Under the pieces are notes generated by a model. The model did not search any database, was not told where the DNA came from, and saw only the letters and a list, made by a program, of their open reading frames with translations. Shown here piece after piece: positions 25,432-34,522 of a stretch of 64,000 nucleotides of DNA. The stretch comes from Maritalea mobilis (GTDB lineage: Bacteria > Pseudomonadota > Alphaproteobacteria > Rhizobiales > Devosiaceae): assembly GCF_004363175.1 (NCBI RefSeq), contig NZ_SNYR01000001.1:1-64000 (forward strand), read 5' to 3'. Position numbers and translations under genes: made by a program. Every line of letters starts with the position of its first letter. Positions within the stretch are counted from its first letter, which is position 1.

Positions 25432-26405
25432 CCACAACAACTGAACATGTTGAGCGCAAAGAAAACTTTGCCATTGGCATTCTTCGAAATTACCCGATGG
25501 AAATCATCCTCGGGGCGTTGATTGTCTTTTTGATTTTTATGGCGCCAGGCTTCGCCTCAACCCATAATTTGCTGAACGTTTTGCGCACAGTATCCATGCT
25601 CGGCATCATCGCCTTTGGCATGACGGCGGTGATCATTTCAGGCGAAATTGACCTTTCCGTTGGTGCGGGCGTTGCGCTCGCGGGCTGTATCGTAGCTTGG
25701 TTTGCCGGGGCAATTGGCGGCTGGGGCGGCGTGGCCGTTGGGTTTGCTGTTGCCGTATCGGTCGGCTTCAGCGTTGGCTTTCTCACTGGGCAATTCCGCC
25801 GCTGGTTCGACGTGCCAACCTTCATCACCACCTTGGCGCTGTTTGCAGCGCTGCGCGGCGTGGCAAACTTGATCACGGGCGGCTTTCCGCTCACCAACTT
25901 CCCATCTGGCTTCGACTTTTTGGGCGGCGGCTATCTGTTTGGCATTCCGTTCCCTGTCTATGTGTTTGCCTTCACTTTCGTGGCGATGCATTTCATCATG
26001 AACAACACCAGCTTTGGCCGTGCGGTTTATGCCGTGGGCGGCAATCTGGAAGCTGCACGGCTTTCCGGCATCAATGTGTGGTTGGTGAAAAGCATGACAC
26101 TGGCCATCACCGGCGTGCTGACAGCTATTTCAGGCACATTGATTGCCTCGCAAATCGGGTCAGGCACCGGCACAACCGCCACAGGCATGGAGTTGGATGT
26201 GATCGCCGCGGTGATCATTGGCGGCACCTCGCTGTTTGGTGGCAAAGGCCGGATTTGGGGCACACTGATCGGCGTGCTTTTCCTCGGCTGTATTTCAAAC
26301 GGCATGACGCTGATGAATGTGAGCGAATATTGGCAATATGTGGTGCGTGGCGGGATCATCCTCGGCGCCGTGCTGCTGAACCAAGTGCTAGAGCGTGTGC
26401 GCTAA
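25428..26405 (+). CDS. Sugar ABC transporter permease (RbsC type)
   Basis: The 325-residue inner-membrane protein has about nine hydrophobic segments. It carries the family's FGMTAVIISGEIDLSVGAG (about 64-82) and the coupling loop GRAVYAVGGNLEAARLSGI (about 196-214). The start is TTG, overlapping the ATPase stop, with AAGGAG upstream. It forms the channel of the ribose-type importer, probably as a homodimer, since no second permease is present. Confidence 0.9.
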   Translation: MTTTTEHVERKENFAIGILRNYPMEIILGALIVFLIFMAPGFASTHNLLNVLRTVSMLGIIAFGMTAVIISGEIDLSVGAGVALAGCIVAWFAGAIGGWGGVAVGFAVAVSVGFSVGFLTGQFRRWFDVPTFITTLALFAALRGVANLITGGFPLTNFPSGFDFLGGGYLFGIPFPVYVFAFTFVAMHFIMNNTSFGRAVYAVGGNLEAARLSGINVWLVKSMTLAITGVLTAISGTLIASQIGSGTGTTATGMELDVIAAVIIGGTSLFGGKGRIWGTLIGVLFLGCISNGMTLMNVSEYWQYVVRGGIILGAVLLNQVLERVR

Positions 26406-26415
26406 GGAGGGCGAT

Positions 26416-27201
26416 ATGACTGAATTTGAAGGAAAAATTGCACTTGTTACAGGCACGTCCGGCATTGGGCTAACCTCAGCAGTGCGCATGGCGAGTGCCG
26501 GGGCGACCGTTGTTGCCTGCGGCATTGACCCGGACGCAAATGCGAAATTCGACGCCATAGCTAAAGAGCAAGGGCTAAACATGTCCGTGCGGCAAGCGGA
26601 TGTTTCCGATGAGAAAGCGGTGCAGGATGCTGTCGCGGCCATTGTGGCAGCACATGGCGGGCTGGACATTATTGTCAATGCGGCAGCCGTGCATCCGTTT
26701 GGCACCGTGACCACCACGGATTGGGCCACATGGCAAAAATGCCTGACGGTCAATGTGGGATCTATCTATCTCACGGCCCATTTTGGCATTCCAGAAATGG
26801 AGAAACGCGGCGGTGGTGCCATCGTCAATATTTCTTCCGTGCAAGGTCATAATTGCCAGCAAAATGTTGCGGCTTATGTAGCGTCAAAAGGGGCAATCCA
26901 CGCGGTAACTCGCGCCATGGCGTTGGATCATGCAGAAGCTGGCATTCGCGTGAATTCCGTGAGCCCAGGTTCAGTGCGCACGCCCATCCTTTCACTTGCA
27001 GCTGCCAAATATGGCGGTGAAGGGGTGAGCGAAGAGGAGGCCTTCGCCCGTTTTGGCGCAGCCCACCCAATTGGCCGCATTGGCGAGCCAGAAGAAGTGG
27101 CCGAATTGGTGGCCTATCTCGCTTCTGATCGTGCAGGCTTTATCACCGGATCTGACTATAAAATCGATGGGGGGCTCACCGCAGCTATTGGCGTTAAATA
27201 G
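26416..27201 (+). CDS. SDR-family sugar dehydrogenase-like protein
   Basis: The 261-residue short-chain dehydrogenase has catalytic Ser in NISSVQG and YVASK as the YxxxK motif, plus RVNSVSPGSVRTP and the C-terminal ITGSDYKIDGG. The glycine motif reads VTGTSGIG, one residue shorter than the usual TGxxxGIG. The family position NNAG reads NAAA. In this operon, downstream of a sugar importer and upstream of a UxuA-like dehydratase and a lactonase, it probably oxidises the imported aldose to the lactone. AAGGAGG precedes the ATG. Cofactor preference cannot be told. Confidence 0.78.
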   Translation: MTEFEGKIALVTGTSGIGLTSAVRMASAGATVVACGIDPDANAKFDAIAKEQGLNMSVRQADVSDEKAVQDAVAAIVAAHGGLDIIVNAAAVHPFGTVTTTDWATWQKCLTVNVGSIYLTAHFGIPEMEKRGGGAIVNISSVQGHNCQQNVAAYVASKGAIHAVTRAMALDHAEAGIRVNSVSPGSVRTPILSLAAAKYGGEGVSEEEAFARFGAAHPIGRIGEPEEVAELVAYLASDRAGFITGSDYKIDGGLTAAIGVK

Positions 27202-27217
27202 CTGCTGGGCAAAATTT

Positions 27218-28318
27218 ATGAAAATTGGTTTAGGCCTTTATAGAGAACAACTTACGCCTGATAATCTGCAATTCGCAGTGCAGGCAGGGGCCACCCATAT
27301 TGTGGCGCACCTCACCAATTATTTCCGTGGGGTCGATCCGCGCATTGCGAGCGGAGATGATAGCGGATGGGGCGATTGCTCGGACGATACGCTGTGGACC
27401 TATGAAGAATTGCGCGATTTGGTGGAAATGGTGCGCGAAGCCGGGTTGGAACTGGCAGCCATTGAAAACTTCTCGCCGAAATTTTGGCATGACATCCTTC
27501 TCGATGGACCAAAGCGCGACGAGCAAATTGAAGATTTAAAGCAACTTGTGCGCGATGCTGGGCGCGCGGGTGTTCCCTGCATTGGCTACAACTTTTCGTT
27601 GGCAGGCGTTTATGGGTGGACACGCGGACCTTATGCACGCGGCGGTGCGGAATCTGTTGGCTTTGGCGTGAAGGAAGATCAACACAAACGTCCTGATCCA
27701 GATGCGCCCATTTCAGATGGCATGGTGTGGAACATGCGCTATCGCAAACCAGAACCGAACGCGCCGCAAATCACAGCAACATCAGACGAGATGTGGGACC
27801 GCTTATCCCGCTTTCTGAATGATCTGGTGCCTGTGGCTGAAGAGGCCGGGGTGGTTTTAGCAGCACACCCGGACGATCCGCCAGCCGAACAATTGCGCGG
27901 CACGGCCCGCTTGGTCAATCGACCGGAAAAATATGATCGGTTGATGGGCGTGATCGACTCGCCATCCAACGGGTTAGAACTTTGCCTTGGTTCACTGCAG
28001 GAAATGCCGGGCGGTGAGATTTACGAACATGTGCGCCGTTATGCGCGGGCCAACCGCATTGGCTATATCCACTTCAGAAATGTGAAGGGCAAAATTCCAC
28101 ACTATGTGGAGACCTTCGTCGATGAGGGCGATATTGATATGGCGGAAATTGTGCGGGTGCTGCGCGACGAAAATTATCAGGGCGTTTTGATACCAGACCA
28201 TACGCCAGCCATGCAATGCGCTGCATCCTGGCACGCCGGCAAGGCATTCGCTCTTGGTTATATGAAAGCGCTTGTGCAGAATATGGATGCTCTGGGTCCG
28301 TCAAGATCTCGGTCATAG
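27218..28318 (+). CDS. UxuA-family sugar acid dehydratase, divergent
   Basis: The 366-residue protein is a TIM-barrel UxuA relative. It keeps GVPCIGYNFS (about 120), the metal-site AAHPDDPPAEQ (about 212-222), ELCLGSLQEM, YIHFRNVKGK and IPDHTPAMQC, but its N terminus (GLGLYREQLTPDNLQFAVQA) and middle differ strongly from the two longer UxuA copies in this window. I therefore call it a family member with a probably different aldonate substrate, not mannonate dehydratase proper. It lies 16 bases after an SDR and 6 bases before a lactonase, which fits aldose oxidation followed by lactone opening and dehydration. Confidence 0.75.
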   Translation: MKIGLGLYREQLTPDNLQFAVQAGATHIVAHLTNYFRGVDPRIASGDDSGWGDCSDDTLWTYEELRDLVEMVREAGLELAAIENFSPKFWHDILLDGPKRDEQIEDLKQLVRDAGRAGVPCIGYNFSLAGVYGWTRGPYARGGAESVGFGVKEDQHKRPDPDAPISDGMVWNMRYRKPEPNAPQITATSDEMWDRLSRFLNDLVPVAEEAGVVLAAHPDDPPAEQLRGTARLVNRPEKYDRLMGVIDSPSNGLELCLGSLQEMPGGEIYEHVRRYARANRIGYIHFRNVKGKIPHYVETFVDEGDIDMAEIVRVLRDENYQGVLIPDHTPAMQCAASWHAGKAFALGYMKALVQNMDALGPSRSRS

Positions 28319-28324
28319 GAGGAG

Positions 28325-29224
28325 ATGATGTCGCAAGAAATTCAATGTGTTGTGCCTGCGGGCGACAAAACCGGCGAAGGCGCTGTTTGGTCTGCAGAGG
28401 AGCAGGCTGTTTATTGGTGCGATATCAATCGATTTCTTGTGCATCGTTACGATGAGAAAACCCAAAGCACCCAAAGCTGGCTGTTTGATGAGCCTGTGGT
28501 GGCTGTATCACTGACCAGCGAAGCAGGGCGGTTTTTACTGGCGCTTGCGTCCAAACTGATCTGGTGGTGGCCAGAAACGGATCGGCGCGAAGATCATGGC
28601 TTCAAGTTAAAAGGCTTTCCGCAGGTGCGCCTGAATGATGGCCGAGCCGACCCGCTGGGCAACTTCTGGGTAGGCTCCATGAAAAACAATGTCTTACCGG
28701 ATGGCGAACTGGGTGATGCGGGCCCGGGCGAGGGCGTTCTGTTCCGCATCACGCCTTCAGGCGAGGTAACGGAATGGCGCGATAATCTCGGGATTTCGAA
28801 TACGCTATGTTGGAGTCCTGATCACACCAAGTTCTATTTTGGCGACACGCTGGAAAATCAAATCTATGCCTATGATTACGACAAGGCAGATGGCTCAATT
28901 TCGAATGAACGGGTATTCTTTGATGGCTTTGATCGGGGCGGGCCAGATGGGTCGGCTATGGATGCTGAGGGCTATTTGTGGAATTGCCGCTTTGGCGGGG
29001 ATTGTATCGTGCGCGTCGCACCGGATGGGGCGATTGACAGATTGATCGAAATGCCAATCTCAAATGTCACCACCTGCACGTTTGGCGGTGCAGACTTGCA
29101 AACGCTCTACATCACCAGCGCGAGCATATTGTGCCCACCGGGGCAGCGACTGGCGGGGAGCTTGTTCTCTTTGCGTGTCGACGAAAAAGGCATGGCAGAA
29201 AATCGATTTAAAGTGCAGGCCTGA
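28325..29224 (+). CDS. SMP-30/gluconolactonase-family sugar lactonase
   Basis: The 299-residue six-bladed propeller has the expected metal ligands: Glu in GEGAVWSAEE (about residue 18), Asn in RLNDGRADPLGNFWVGSM (about 102), Asn in ISNTLCWSPD (about 157) and Asp in GGPDGSAMDAEG (about 210). These enzymes hydrolyse aldonolactones to the open acid. In this operon it would follow the SDR and supply acid to the UxuA-like dehydratase. AGGAGG precedes tandem ATGs. The stop overlaps the next start (TGATG). Confidence 0.87.
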   Translation: MMSQEIQCVVPAGDKTGEGAVWSAEEQAVYWCDINRFLVHRYDEKTQSTQSWLFDEPVVAVSLTSEAGRFLLALASKLIWWWPETDRREDHGFKLKGFPQVRLNDGRADPLGNFWVGSMKNNVLPDGELGDAGPGEGVLFRITPSGEVTEWRDNLGISNTLCWSPDHTKFYFGDTLENQIYAYDYDKADGSISNERVFFDGFDRGGPDGSAMDAEGYLWNCRFGGDCIVRVAPDGAIDRLIEMPISNVTTCTFGGADLQTLYITSASILCPPGQRLAGSLFSLRVDEKGMAENRFKVQA

Positions 29225-30222
29225 TGGAAAAGACGTTTGAATGGCGCCACGGTCAATTGAGTGTTCAAGCACTCGGCGGCATGATTGGTCCCGTCGAGTT
29301 CAAACTGCCCAATGGTCGACGCGTTTCGCCCTTTCAAGTTGCCCCTTGGGGAGAGGATGATCGGCGGACCGAACTGCCTGGCATTTTGCAGCGCTTGCGG
29401 GGCGAATGGCCTTGTGTGCCTTTTGGCACAGACGCATTGCGCGAATTGCCAGAAAACTGGCCAGCGGTCGGCGTCGATAAGAATTTTGCCACTGATCCGC
29501 ATGGCTTTAGCGCCAATCATAATTGGCAATTTGATCAGGTCAGTTCTGATATGATCAGCATGTCGATCCGTTATCCGGATGAACACCCGATTGAGATGTT
29601 GCGCCGGACAATTACACCAGACCCAACTGCGCCAGCCTTGGACTTCGAGCTGGAGGTGATTGTCCGTGAAGCTTGTGACCTGTCATTTGGATTGCATCCG
29701 ACATTCAAGGTCTTAGGTCGCCCCGGCGATATGCGGATTGATGCCAAACATTATGATTTCGTGCATAGTTTTCCCGGCGATGTAGAGCCTGGAGCAGCAC
29801 TGTTCGCGCCAAACCAAACATTTGAAAAATTGGAAAATGCAGCAGGCCGAAATGGGCAGCAGATTGACGCCTCGCAGTTGCCATTGCCGGAGGAATGCGA
29901 GGACTTGTTGCAGATCGTCGGGATCAACGGTGAGGTTGGCCTAGAATACACCGCAGAAAAATATGCTGTGAATCTGAACTGGCAAAAAGAGCATTTTGGC
30001 AGCTTGCTGCTTTGGTATTCCAATAAGGGGCGCAAAGCCTATCCGTGGAATGGCCGACACCAAGCGTTGGGCATGGAGCCAATTTGTGGGGCCTTCGATC
30101 TGGGACCAAGCCAATCGAAAGCGGGCAATCCCATCAGTGAGAGCGGCACGCCCACCACAATGAGATTTAAGCCGGGCATTCCGTTTAAAACAAAATATCG
30201 AATTGCTGCCGCGCCACTTTAG
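29224..30222 (+). CDS. Aldose 1-epimerase-family mutarotase
   Basis: The 332-residue protein belongs to the galactose-mutarotase-like fold, which interconverts sugar anomers. It shows FSANHNWQFDQV, SFGLHPTFKVLG with the likely catalytic His, and a C-terminal beta-rich half (LNWQKEHFGSLLLWYSNKG). Family identity rests on this overall pattern and on context. It is last in the sugar operon, coupled to the lactonase by a one-base overlap. It would supply the anomer that the dehydrogenase accepts. It is convergent with the ROK regulator, with two bases between the stop codons. Confidence 0.72.
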   Translation: MEKTFEWRHGQLSVQALGGMIGPVEFKLPNGRRVSPFQVAPWGEDDRRTELPGILQRLRGEWPCVPFGTDALRELPENWPAVGVDKNFATDPHGFSANHNWQFDQVSSDMISMSIRYPDEHPIEMLRRTITPDPTAPALDFELEVIVREACDLSFGLHPTFKVLGRPGDMRIDAKHYDFVHSFPGDVEPGAALFAPNQTFEKLENAAGRNGQQIDASQLPLPEECEDLLQIVGINGEVGLEYTAEKYAVNLNWQKEHFGSLLLWYSNKGRKAYPWNGRHQALGMEPICGAFDLGPSQSKAGNPISESGTPTTMRFKPGIPFKTKYRIAAAPL

Positions 30223-30224
30223 GC

Positions 30225-31427
30225 TCAGTCAGCGCAAAGCTCGCCCAACCGTTTGCCAAAATGGTGCGCGGCGGCGCCGATTAACTCATCGGCATTATGT
30301 TTGTCGCCAGCGATAATGTGGGGGCGCATATCTTTAGTGATCAGCGAATTTGGGGGCAGAGCTTTATCAAACGCAGCCAGCAGTCGTTTGAAGATCGCTT
30401 CATTGTGGGTGAAGGGGCCGGTGAGCACAATTTCGTCAGGGGTGAGCGTGAGCACCACATTGCGCAAGGTGAGGGCCATCAACTCGATTTGCCGCGCGTA
30501 ATCTTGTTCATTGTCCTTTTGATCAAGATAGGTTTGAAACCGACGCTCATCGATGGGCATATCCGGGTCTGACGATTTTTGCTTGAGTGCCCACAGGCCA
30601 GCTTCGGCTTCGACGCAGCCGACCATGCCGCATTTGCAAATGGCTGTGCTGGCCTGATCCACACAGCAATGGCCGATCTCGCCCAAGCTGGAGCGGCGAC
30701 CATTTTCTTGCGCGCAAACATAGGCGGCGCCGATGCCCAAACCCCAGTGCACGAGCACCATGCTTTGAGTTTTCTGGCTTGATCGCTTGTCAAAGCGCGC
30801 ATGCAATTCGCAATTCAGGTTTTTGCGCACACCAACTGGGGTTTGCAGCTTTTGTTCGAGAACATTGAGGTCTAGCCCAAGTAGCTTTGGCCAATAGATA
30901 GAGTAAACCCATTTCTTCTCGGCCTCATTCACAATGCCGGGCAGGGAGATGGAATAGCCTGCAAACTGTGCGCCTTTGGGTAAATTGGCCATGCACTCGC
31001 GATAGAGGGATTCCATGATCGTGATAAAACGGTCCGGGTCGACGCTATCAGCCACGGTTTTTTCACTCGCCACATGCAAAACTTCGCCCGCCAAATTGAC
31101 TGCGGCGCAATGAATGGTGCGCGAAACAGTGTAGCCAACAAGCGCGACCAACCGATTCACATTTGGGGATAAAACAATCTCCGGACGACCCTTTTGGCTG
31201 ATTTCTTCAGGGCGTGATTCTTCCACGAGGCCTGTTTCAATCAAATCGAGAACCAGCTTGGAAACCGTGGCAGGTCGAATGCCCGTATCTTCTGCAATTT
31301 TCTTTCGGGTTTGGAACGGCTGGGCGCAAATCATTGAAAAAATTCGGCCTTTTCGGCCCGCGGGCATGTCATGCCCGTCAAAATTAAACTGCTTAGAATA
31401 TTGGCTAAGCATCGGAATAATCGTCAT
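30225..31427 (-). CDS. ROK-family transcriptional regulator (NagC/Mlc type)
   Basis: The 400-residue protein has an N-terminal winged helix (about 30-85; KKIAEDTGIRPATVSKLVLD) and a C-terminal ROK sugar-kinase-like domain. The zinc site CKCGMVGCVEAEAG is complete (about 267-280). NagC-type proteins repress amino-sugar genes and respond to a sugar phosphate such as GlcNAc-6-P. The gene is divergent from nagB and nagA, so they are the likely targets. The kinase phosphate loop (usually DxGGT) is replaced in the region LVGYTVSRTIHCAAV, so it should be a regulator without kinase activity. Confidence 0.87.
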   Translation of the reverse strand: MTIIPMLSQYSKQFNFDGHDMPAGRKGRIFSMICAQPFQTRKKIAEDTGIRPATVSKLVLDLIETGLVEESRPEEISQKGRPEIVLSPNVNRLVALVGYTVSRTIHCAAVNLAGEVLHVASEKTVADSVDPDRFITIMESLYRECMANLPKGAQFAGYSISLPGIVNEAEKKWVYSIYWPKLLGLDLNVLEQKLQTPVGVRKNLNCELHARFDKRSSQKTQSMVLVHWGLGIGAAYVCAQENGRRSSLGEIGHCCVDQASTAICKCGMVGCVEAEAGLWALKQKSSDPDMPIDERRFQTYLDQKDNEQDYARQIELMALTLRNVVLTLTPDEIVLTGPFTHNEAIFKRLLAAFDKALPPNSLITKDMRPHIIAGDKHNADELIGAAAHHFGKRLGELCAD

Positions 31428-31464
31428 AAATTTAGTCCCATCTCCATCATGCTCACTATGCAGC

Positions 31465-31547
31465 GAAAATTTTCAAAAAAAAACTCATGAGCGCGATTTT
31501 TATTTATTGACAAAAATGTATTTAATTACGAAGATGGAAATAAATAA
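31465..31547. promoter_or_regulatory. Divergent ROK/nagB control region
   Basis: This spacer holds a perfect 10-base palindrome GAAAATTTTC (31465-31474). It also holds an inverted 9-mer pair TTATTTATT (31500-31508) / AATAAATAA (31539-31547), similar in base content to NagC/Mlc sites. A TTGACA at 31507-31512 is a plausible -35 element for nagB and overlaps the left arm. No convincing -10 element is visible. Confidence 0.4.
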
Positions 31548-31556
31548 GGAGTAGCC

Positions 31557-32306
31557 ATGAAAATTTCAATATCTGACACCAAAAAACAAAATGGCGCATT
31601 GGCAGCAGAGGCGGGGGTGAAAGCCATCCGCGCAGCGATTGCCGAAAAAGGCCATGCTCGGATTATTTTGGCGACCGGTGCAAGCCAATTCGAAATGCTG
31701 GAAGCATTGGTGCAGACGCCAGATATTGATTGGGCCAAATGCGACATCTTCCATTTGGATGAATATGTCGGCGTTGGCGAAGATCATGGCGCAAGCTTTG
31801 TGCGCTATTTGCGCGAGCGCTTTATTGCCAAGGTGCCTGCGGTAGCAACATTCCACGCAATTGATGGTCAAGCTGCAGATATGGACCGGCAGATCGAGGC
31901 GCTTAACGCCGCGATCTCCGAGGCGCCGATTGATGTTGCCTTTGTTGGCATTGGTGAAAATGGCCATCTTGCCTTCAATGATCCGCCAGCAGATTTCGAA
32001 ACCGAAGTGCCATATATGATCGTGACGCTTGATGAGGCGTGTCGCCAGCAACAGGCTGGAGAGGGCTGGTTCGAAAATCTTGCCGCTGTGCCAGAGCAGG
32101 CGATTTCTATGAGCGTGCGTCAAATTTTGAAATCGAAAGTGATCATCTGCACCGTGCCAGATGAACGTAAATCGGACGCAGTGAAGGGCGCTGTGGAAGG
32201 ACCTGTGAGCAATCTATGTCCAGCATCAATCATGCAGACGCATGATCAGACCTATGTGTTTTTGGATGCGGCTGCGGCCAGCAAACTGAGCGAAAGCGCA
32301 GCATAA
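31557..32306 (+). CDS. nagB: Glucosamine-6-phosphate deaminase
   Basis: NagB converts glucosamine-6-phosphate to fructose-6-phosphate and ammonia. The 249-residue protein has ILATGASQFEML (phosphate loop), the general-base Asp in FHLDEYVG (about 66-73), SFVRYLRERF, and the ring-opening site GIGENGHLAFNDP (about 133-145). It is slightly shorter than the E. coli enzyme and, like other short bacterial forms, has Asn and Asp where E. coli has Asp141 and Glu148. AAGGAG precedes the ATG. nagA starts at the base after its stop. Confidence 0.88.
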   Translation: MKISISDTKKQNGALAAEAGVKAIRAAIAEKGHARIILATGASQFEMLEALVQTPDIDWAKCDIFHLDEYVGVGEDHGASFVRYLRERFIAKVPAVATFHAIDGQAADMDRQIEALNAAISEAPIDVAFVGIGENGHLAFNDPPADFETEVPYMIVTLDEACRQQQAGEGWFENLAAVPEQAISMSVRQILKSKVIICTVPDERKSDAVKGAVEGPVSNLCPASIMQTHDQTYVFLDAAAASKLSESAA

Positions 32307-33455
32307 GTGGCTGATCAAATGGTTCATATGCCCCAAATCGCGCCCCATAATGCTGATCTGGCACTACTGCAAAAGCAGGCGGAACAGGCTTGTGCGGCTT
32401 CAGTGGACGAAGCCGTGCTCAGCTATGGCCTGATTGATCTGCAAGTGAATGGGTTTGCGGGTGTGGATTTCAACCGCGCGCCGATCACAGCGGAACAGCT
32501 AGATTTGGCGTTGGCGCAACTGGCGCTGACAGGGGTGACATCGGTTTTGCCAACCCTGATCACCGGGGCAGACGAACATTTGGAGCAAACACTGGTTGCG
32601 CTTGAACAGGCAGTGAACCAATCAAAACTTGGCCCTCATATGGTGCTGGGCTATCACATTGAAGGGCCATTCCTTTCCCCACAAGATGGTTTTTCAGGTG
32701 CCCATAATGCCAACCATATGGGGCCAGCCCGCATCGCGCTTTATGAGCGGTTGCAAATGGCTGCCAATGGTAAAATCAAACTGGTGACGGTAGCCCCTGA
32801 GGTGACAGGCGTGTTGACCCTGATCCCCCAATTGGTGGCGCAAAATATCTGCGTGTCGCTGGGGCATACGGCCGCCAATGGCAAGCAGGTGAGCGATGCA
32901 GCGTCTGCCGGGGCAATGCTCTGTACCCATTTGGGCAATGGTTTGCCGCAGCAAATGCACAAAACGGAAAATCCACTCTTTTGGCAACTGGCTGAAGATC
33001 GGCTGTTTGCAATGTTCATTGCAGACGGCATCCATGTGACCAAAAGCGCATTGCAAACCATGTTGCGGGCCAAAGGCGTGGAGCGGTCAATTCTATCGAC
33101 TGACGCTGTGTCAGCGGCAGGGGCGGAAATGCCAACTGGGCTTTACACGCTCGGCGAAGCTGAGGTGGAGCGCGATGCAGGTGGCACAGTGCGCATTCCG
33201 GGTTCCAAATATCTTGCCGGTTCATCCACCACAATGGATCAAATGGTGCGCAATGTGATGGATTGGTATGGCTATTCCTTCGCGAATGTGCTGACAATGA
33301 CCAGAACCAACCCTTTGAAAGTGCTCGGCAAACAGCCGGAGAACTTAAGCTCAAAAACAGAACAGAATTTTGTGGAATGGCAGCGCCATTCGACGGGCCT
33401 TGCGGTGAAACGCGCCTATGTGGGCCCCTACAAAATTGAACGTGAATTATCGTGA
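32307..33455 (+). CDS. nagA: N-acetylglucosamine-6-phosphate deacetylase
   Basis: NagA removes acetate from GlcNAc-6-phosphate in the cytoplasm and feeds NagB. The 382-residue amidohydrolase has DLQVNGFAGVDFN (about 47-59), the metal Glu in YHIEGPFLSP (about 116-125), His in SLGHTAANG and THLGNG, and the catalytic Asp in LSTDAVSAAG. It starts with GTG directly after the nagB stop. Its first 43 residues do not show the usual beta-sandwich sequence that begins NagA proteins, so this region is divergent. No GlcNAc kinase or PTS gene is nearby, so the phosphorylated substrate must come from elsewhere. Confidence 0.87.
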   Translation: MADQMVHMPQIAPHNADLALLQKQAEQACAASVDEAVLSYGLIDLQVNGFAGVDFNRAPITAEQLDLALAQLALTGVTSVLPTLITGADEHLEQTLVALEQAVNQSKLGPHMVLGYHIEGPFLSPQDGFSGAHNANHMGPARIALYERLQMAANGKIKLVTVAPEVTGVLTLIPQLVAQNICVSLGHTAANGKQVSDAASAGAMLCTHLGNGLPQQMHKTENPLFWQLAEDRLFAMFIADGIHVTKSALQTMLRAKGVERSILSTDAVSAAGAEMPTGLYTLGEAEVERDAGGTVRIPGSKYLAGSSTTMDQMVRNVMDWYGYSFANVLTMTRTNPLKVLGKQPENLSSKTEQNFVEWQRHSTGLAVKRAYVGPYKIERELS

Positions 33456-33471
33456 TTGTGAGGAGGAAACT

Positions 33472-34455
33472 ATGTCAAAAATGATCACAAAAAGCAGCCT
33501 AATGATGGCGGCAACATTGCTGTTCAGCAGCGCCACATTGGCAAATGCACAAACCGTTTTGCGCTTGGCAGAAAACCAGCCAGAATCCAACCCTGTAACC
33601 GTGGCGATGCACCATTTCGCCAAATTGGTGGACGAATATTCTGACGGTAGCGTGAAAGTTGAAGTCTATTCAGGTGCGCAGCTCGGCCAGGAAGTGGAAA
33701 CCATTGAGCAAACTCAATTGGGCATCATCGATATGGCGCGGGTAAACACTGTGCCGTTGGCCAATGTGTCACCATCTGTCGGCGTGTTCACCTTGCCTTA
33801 CATTTTTAAAGGCAAAGAGCATAAATATGCGGTGTTGGACGGTGAAATCGGCCAACAAGTGCGCAAAGACATGGAAGCAACAGGCATTGTTGGCTTTGAC
33901 TTTATGGAAGCGGGCTCACGCAGCTTCTATACCCGCGAAGGTTCACCGATCAATTCAATCGATGATTTGAAGGGCTTGAAAATTCGGGTGCAAAGCTCCC
34001 CAATTTCAATCCGCATGGTTGAACTGCTTGGCGGCGTGCCAACACCAATGAACTATGGTGAAGTTTATTCAAGCCTGCAAACTGGCGTGATTGACGGTGC
34101 GGAAAACGACTTTGTGAGCTTCCTGACCTCTGGTCATTATGAAGTGACGGCCAACTATGTGATTGATGGTCACTTGAGCCCACCAGCCATTTTGATCATG
34201 AACAAAGCCAAGTTCGACAGCTTGTCACAAGAAGATCAGGACGCGATTTCAAAAGCGGCGAAAGATGCAGCTGTTTATGAGCGTGACTTGATGTTCACCG
34301 CCAATGACGAAGCGCGGGCGAAAGTTGAAGAAGCGGGCGTAACCGTATCAGAAATTGACAATGGCCCATTCCAAGAAGCCATTTTGCCAATCTATGATGA
34401 ATTCCCGCATCTTTCTGACTTGATTGAAAAAATTCGCGCAGTTGACGCTGAATAA
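33472..34455 (+). CDS. TRAP transporter substrate-binding protein (DctP family)
   Basis: The 327-residue periplasmic protein has a signal peptide (MSKMITKSSLMMAATLLFSS, cut after NAQ or ANA at about residue 25). The DctP-family fold marks are FAKLVDEYSDGSVKVEVYSG (about 50-69), the ligand-carboxylate Arg region LKGLKIRVQSS, and TGVIDGAENDFVSF. TRAP binding proteins of this class take up sugar acids such as glucuronate and galacturonate, among other carboxylates. Uptake is driven by the sodium or proton gradient through the DctQ/DctM pair that follows. Location before uxuA, uxuB and uxaA suggests a hexuronate or aldonate ligand. Confidence 0.88.
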   Translation: MSKMITKSSLMMAATLLFSSATLANAQTVLRLAENQPESNPVTVAMHHFAKLVDEYSDGSVKVEVYSGAQLGQEVETIEQTQLGIIDMARVNTVPLANVSPSVGVFTLPYIFKGKEHKYAVLDGEIGQQVRKDMEATGIVGFDFMEAGSRSFYTREGSPINSIDDLKGLKIRVQSSPISIRMVELLGGVPTPMNYGEVYSSLQTGVIDGAENDFVSFLTSGHYEVTANYVIDGHLSPPAILIMNKAKFDSLSQEDQDAISKAAKDAAVYERDLMFTANDEARAKVEEAGVTVSEIDNGPFQEAILPIYDEFPHLSDLIEKIRAVDAE

Positions 34456-34472
34456 TTCATGGTAAAATGAGT

Positions 34473-34500
34473 GAGGGCAGGCCTGTGCTTGCCCTCATTT
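34473..34500 (+). terminator. Hairpin between TRAP binding protein and DctQ genes
   Basis: GAGGGCA (34473-34479) pairs with TGCCCTC (34490-34496), followed by ATTTTAT. The weak T-run suggests partial termination, giving more binding protein than membrane subunit. Confidence 0.65.
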
Positions 34501-34522
34501 TATGCGGAGGGGAGGCAAATCA

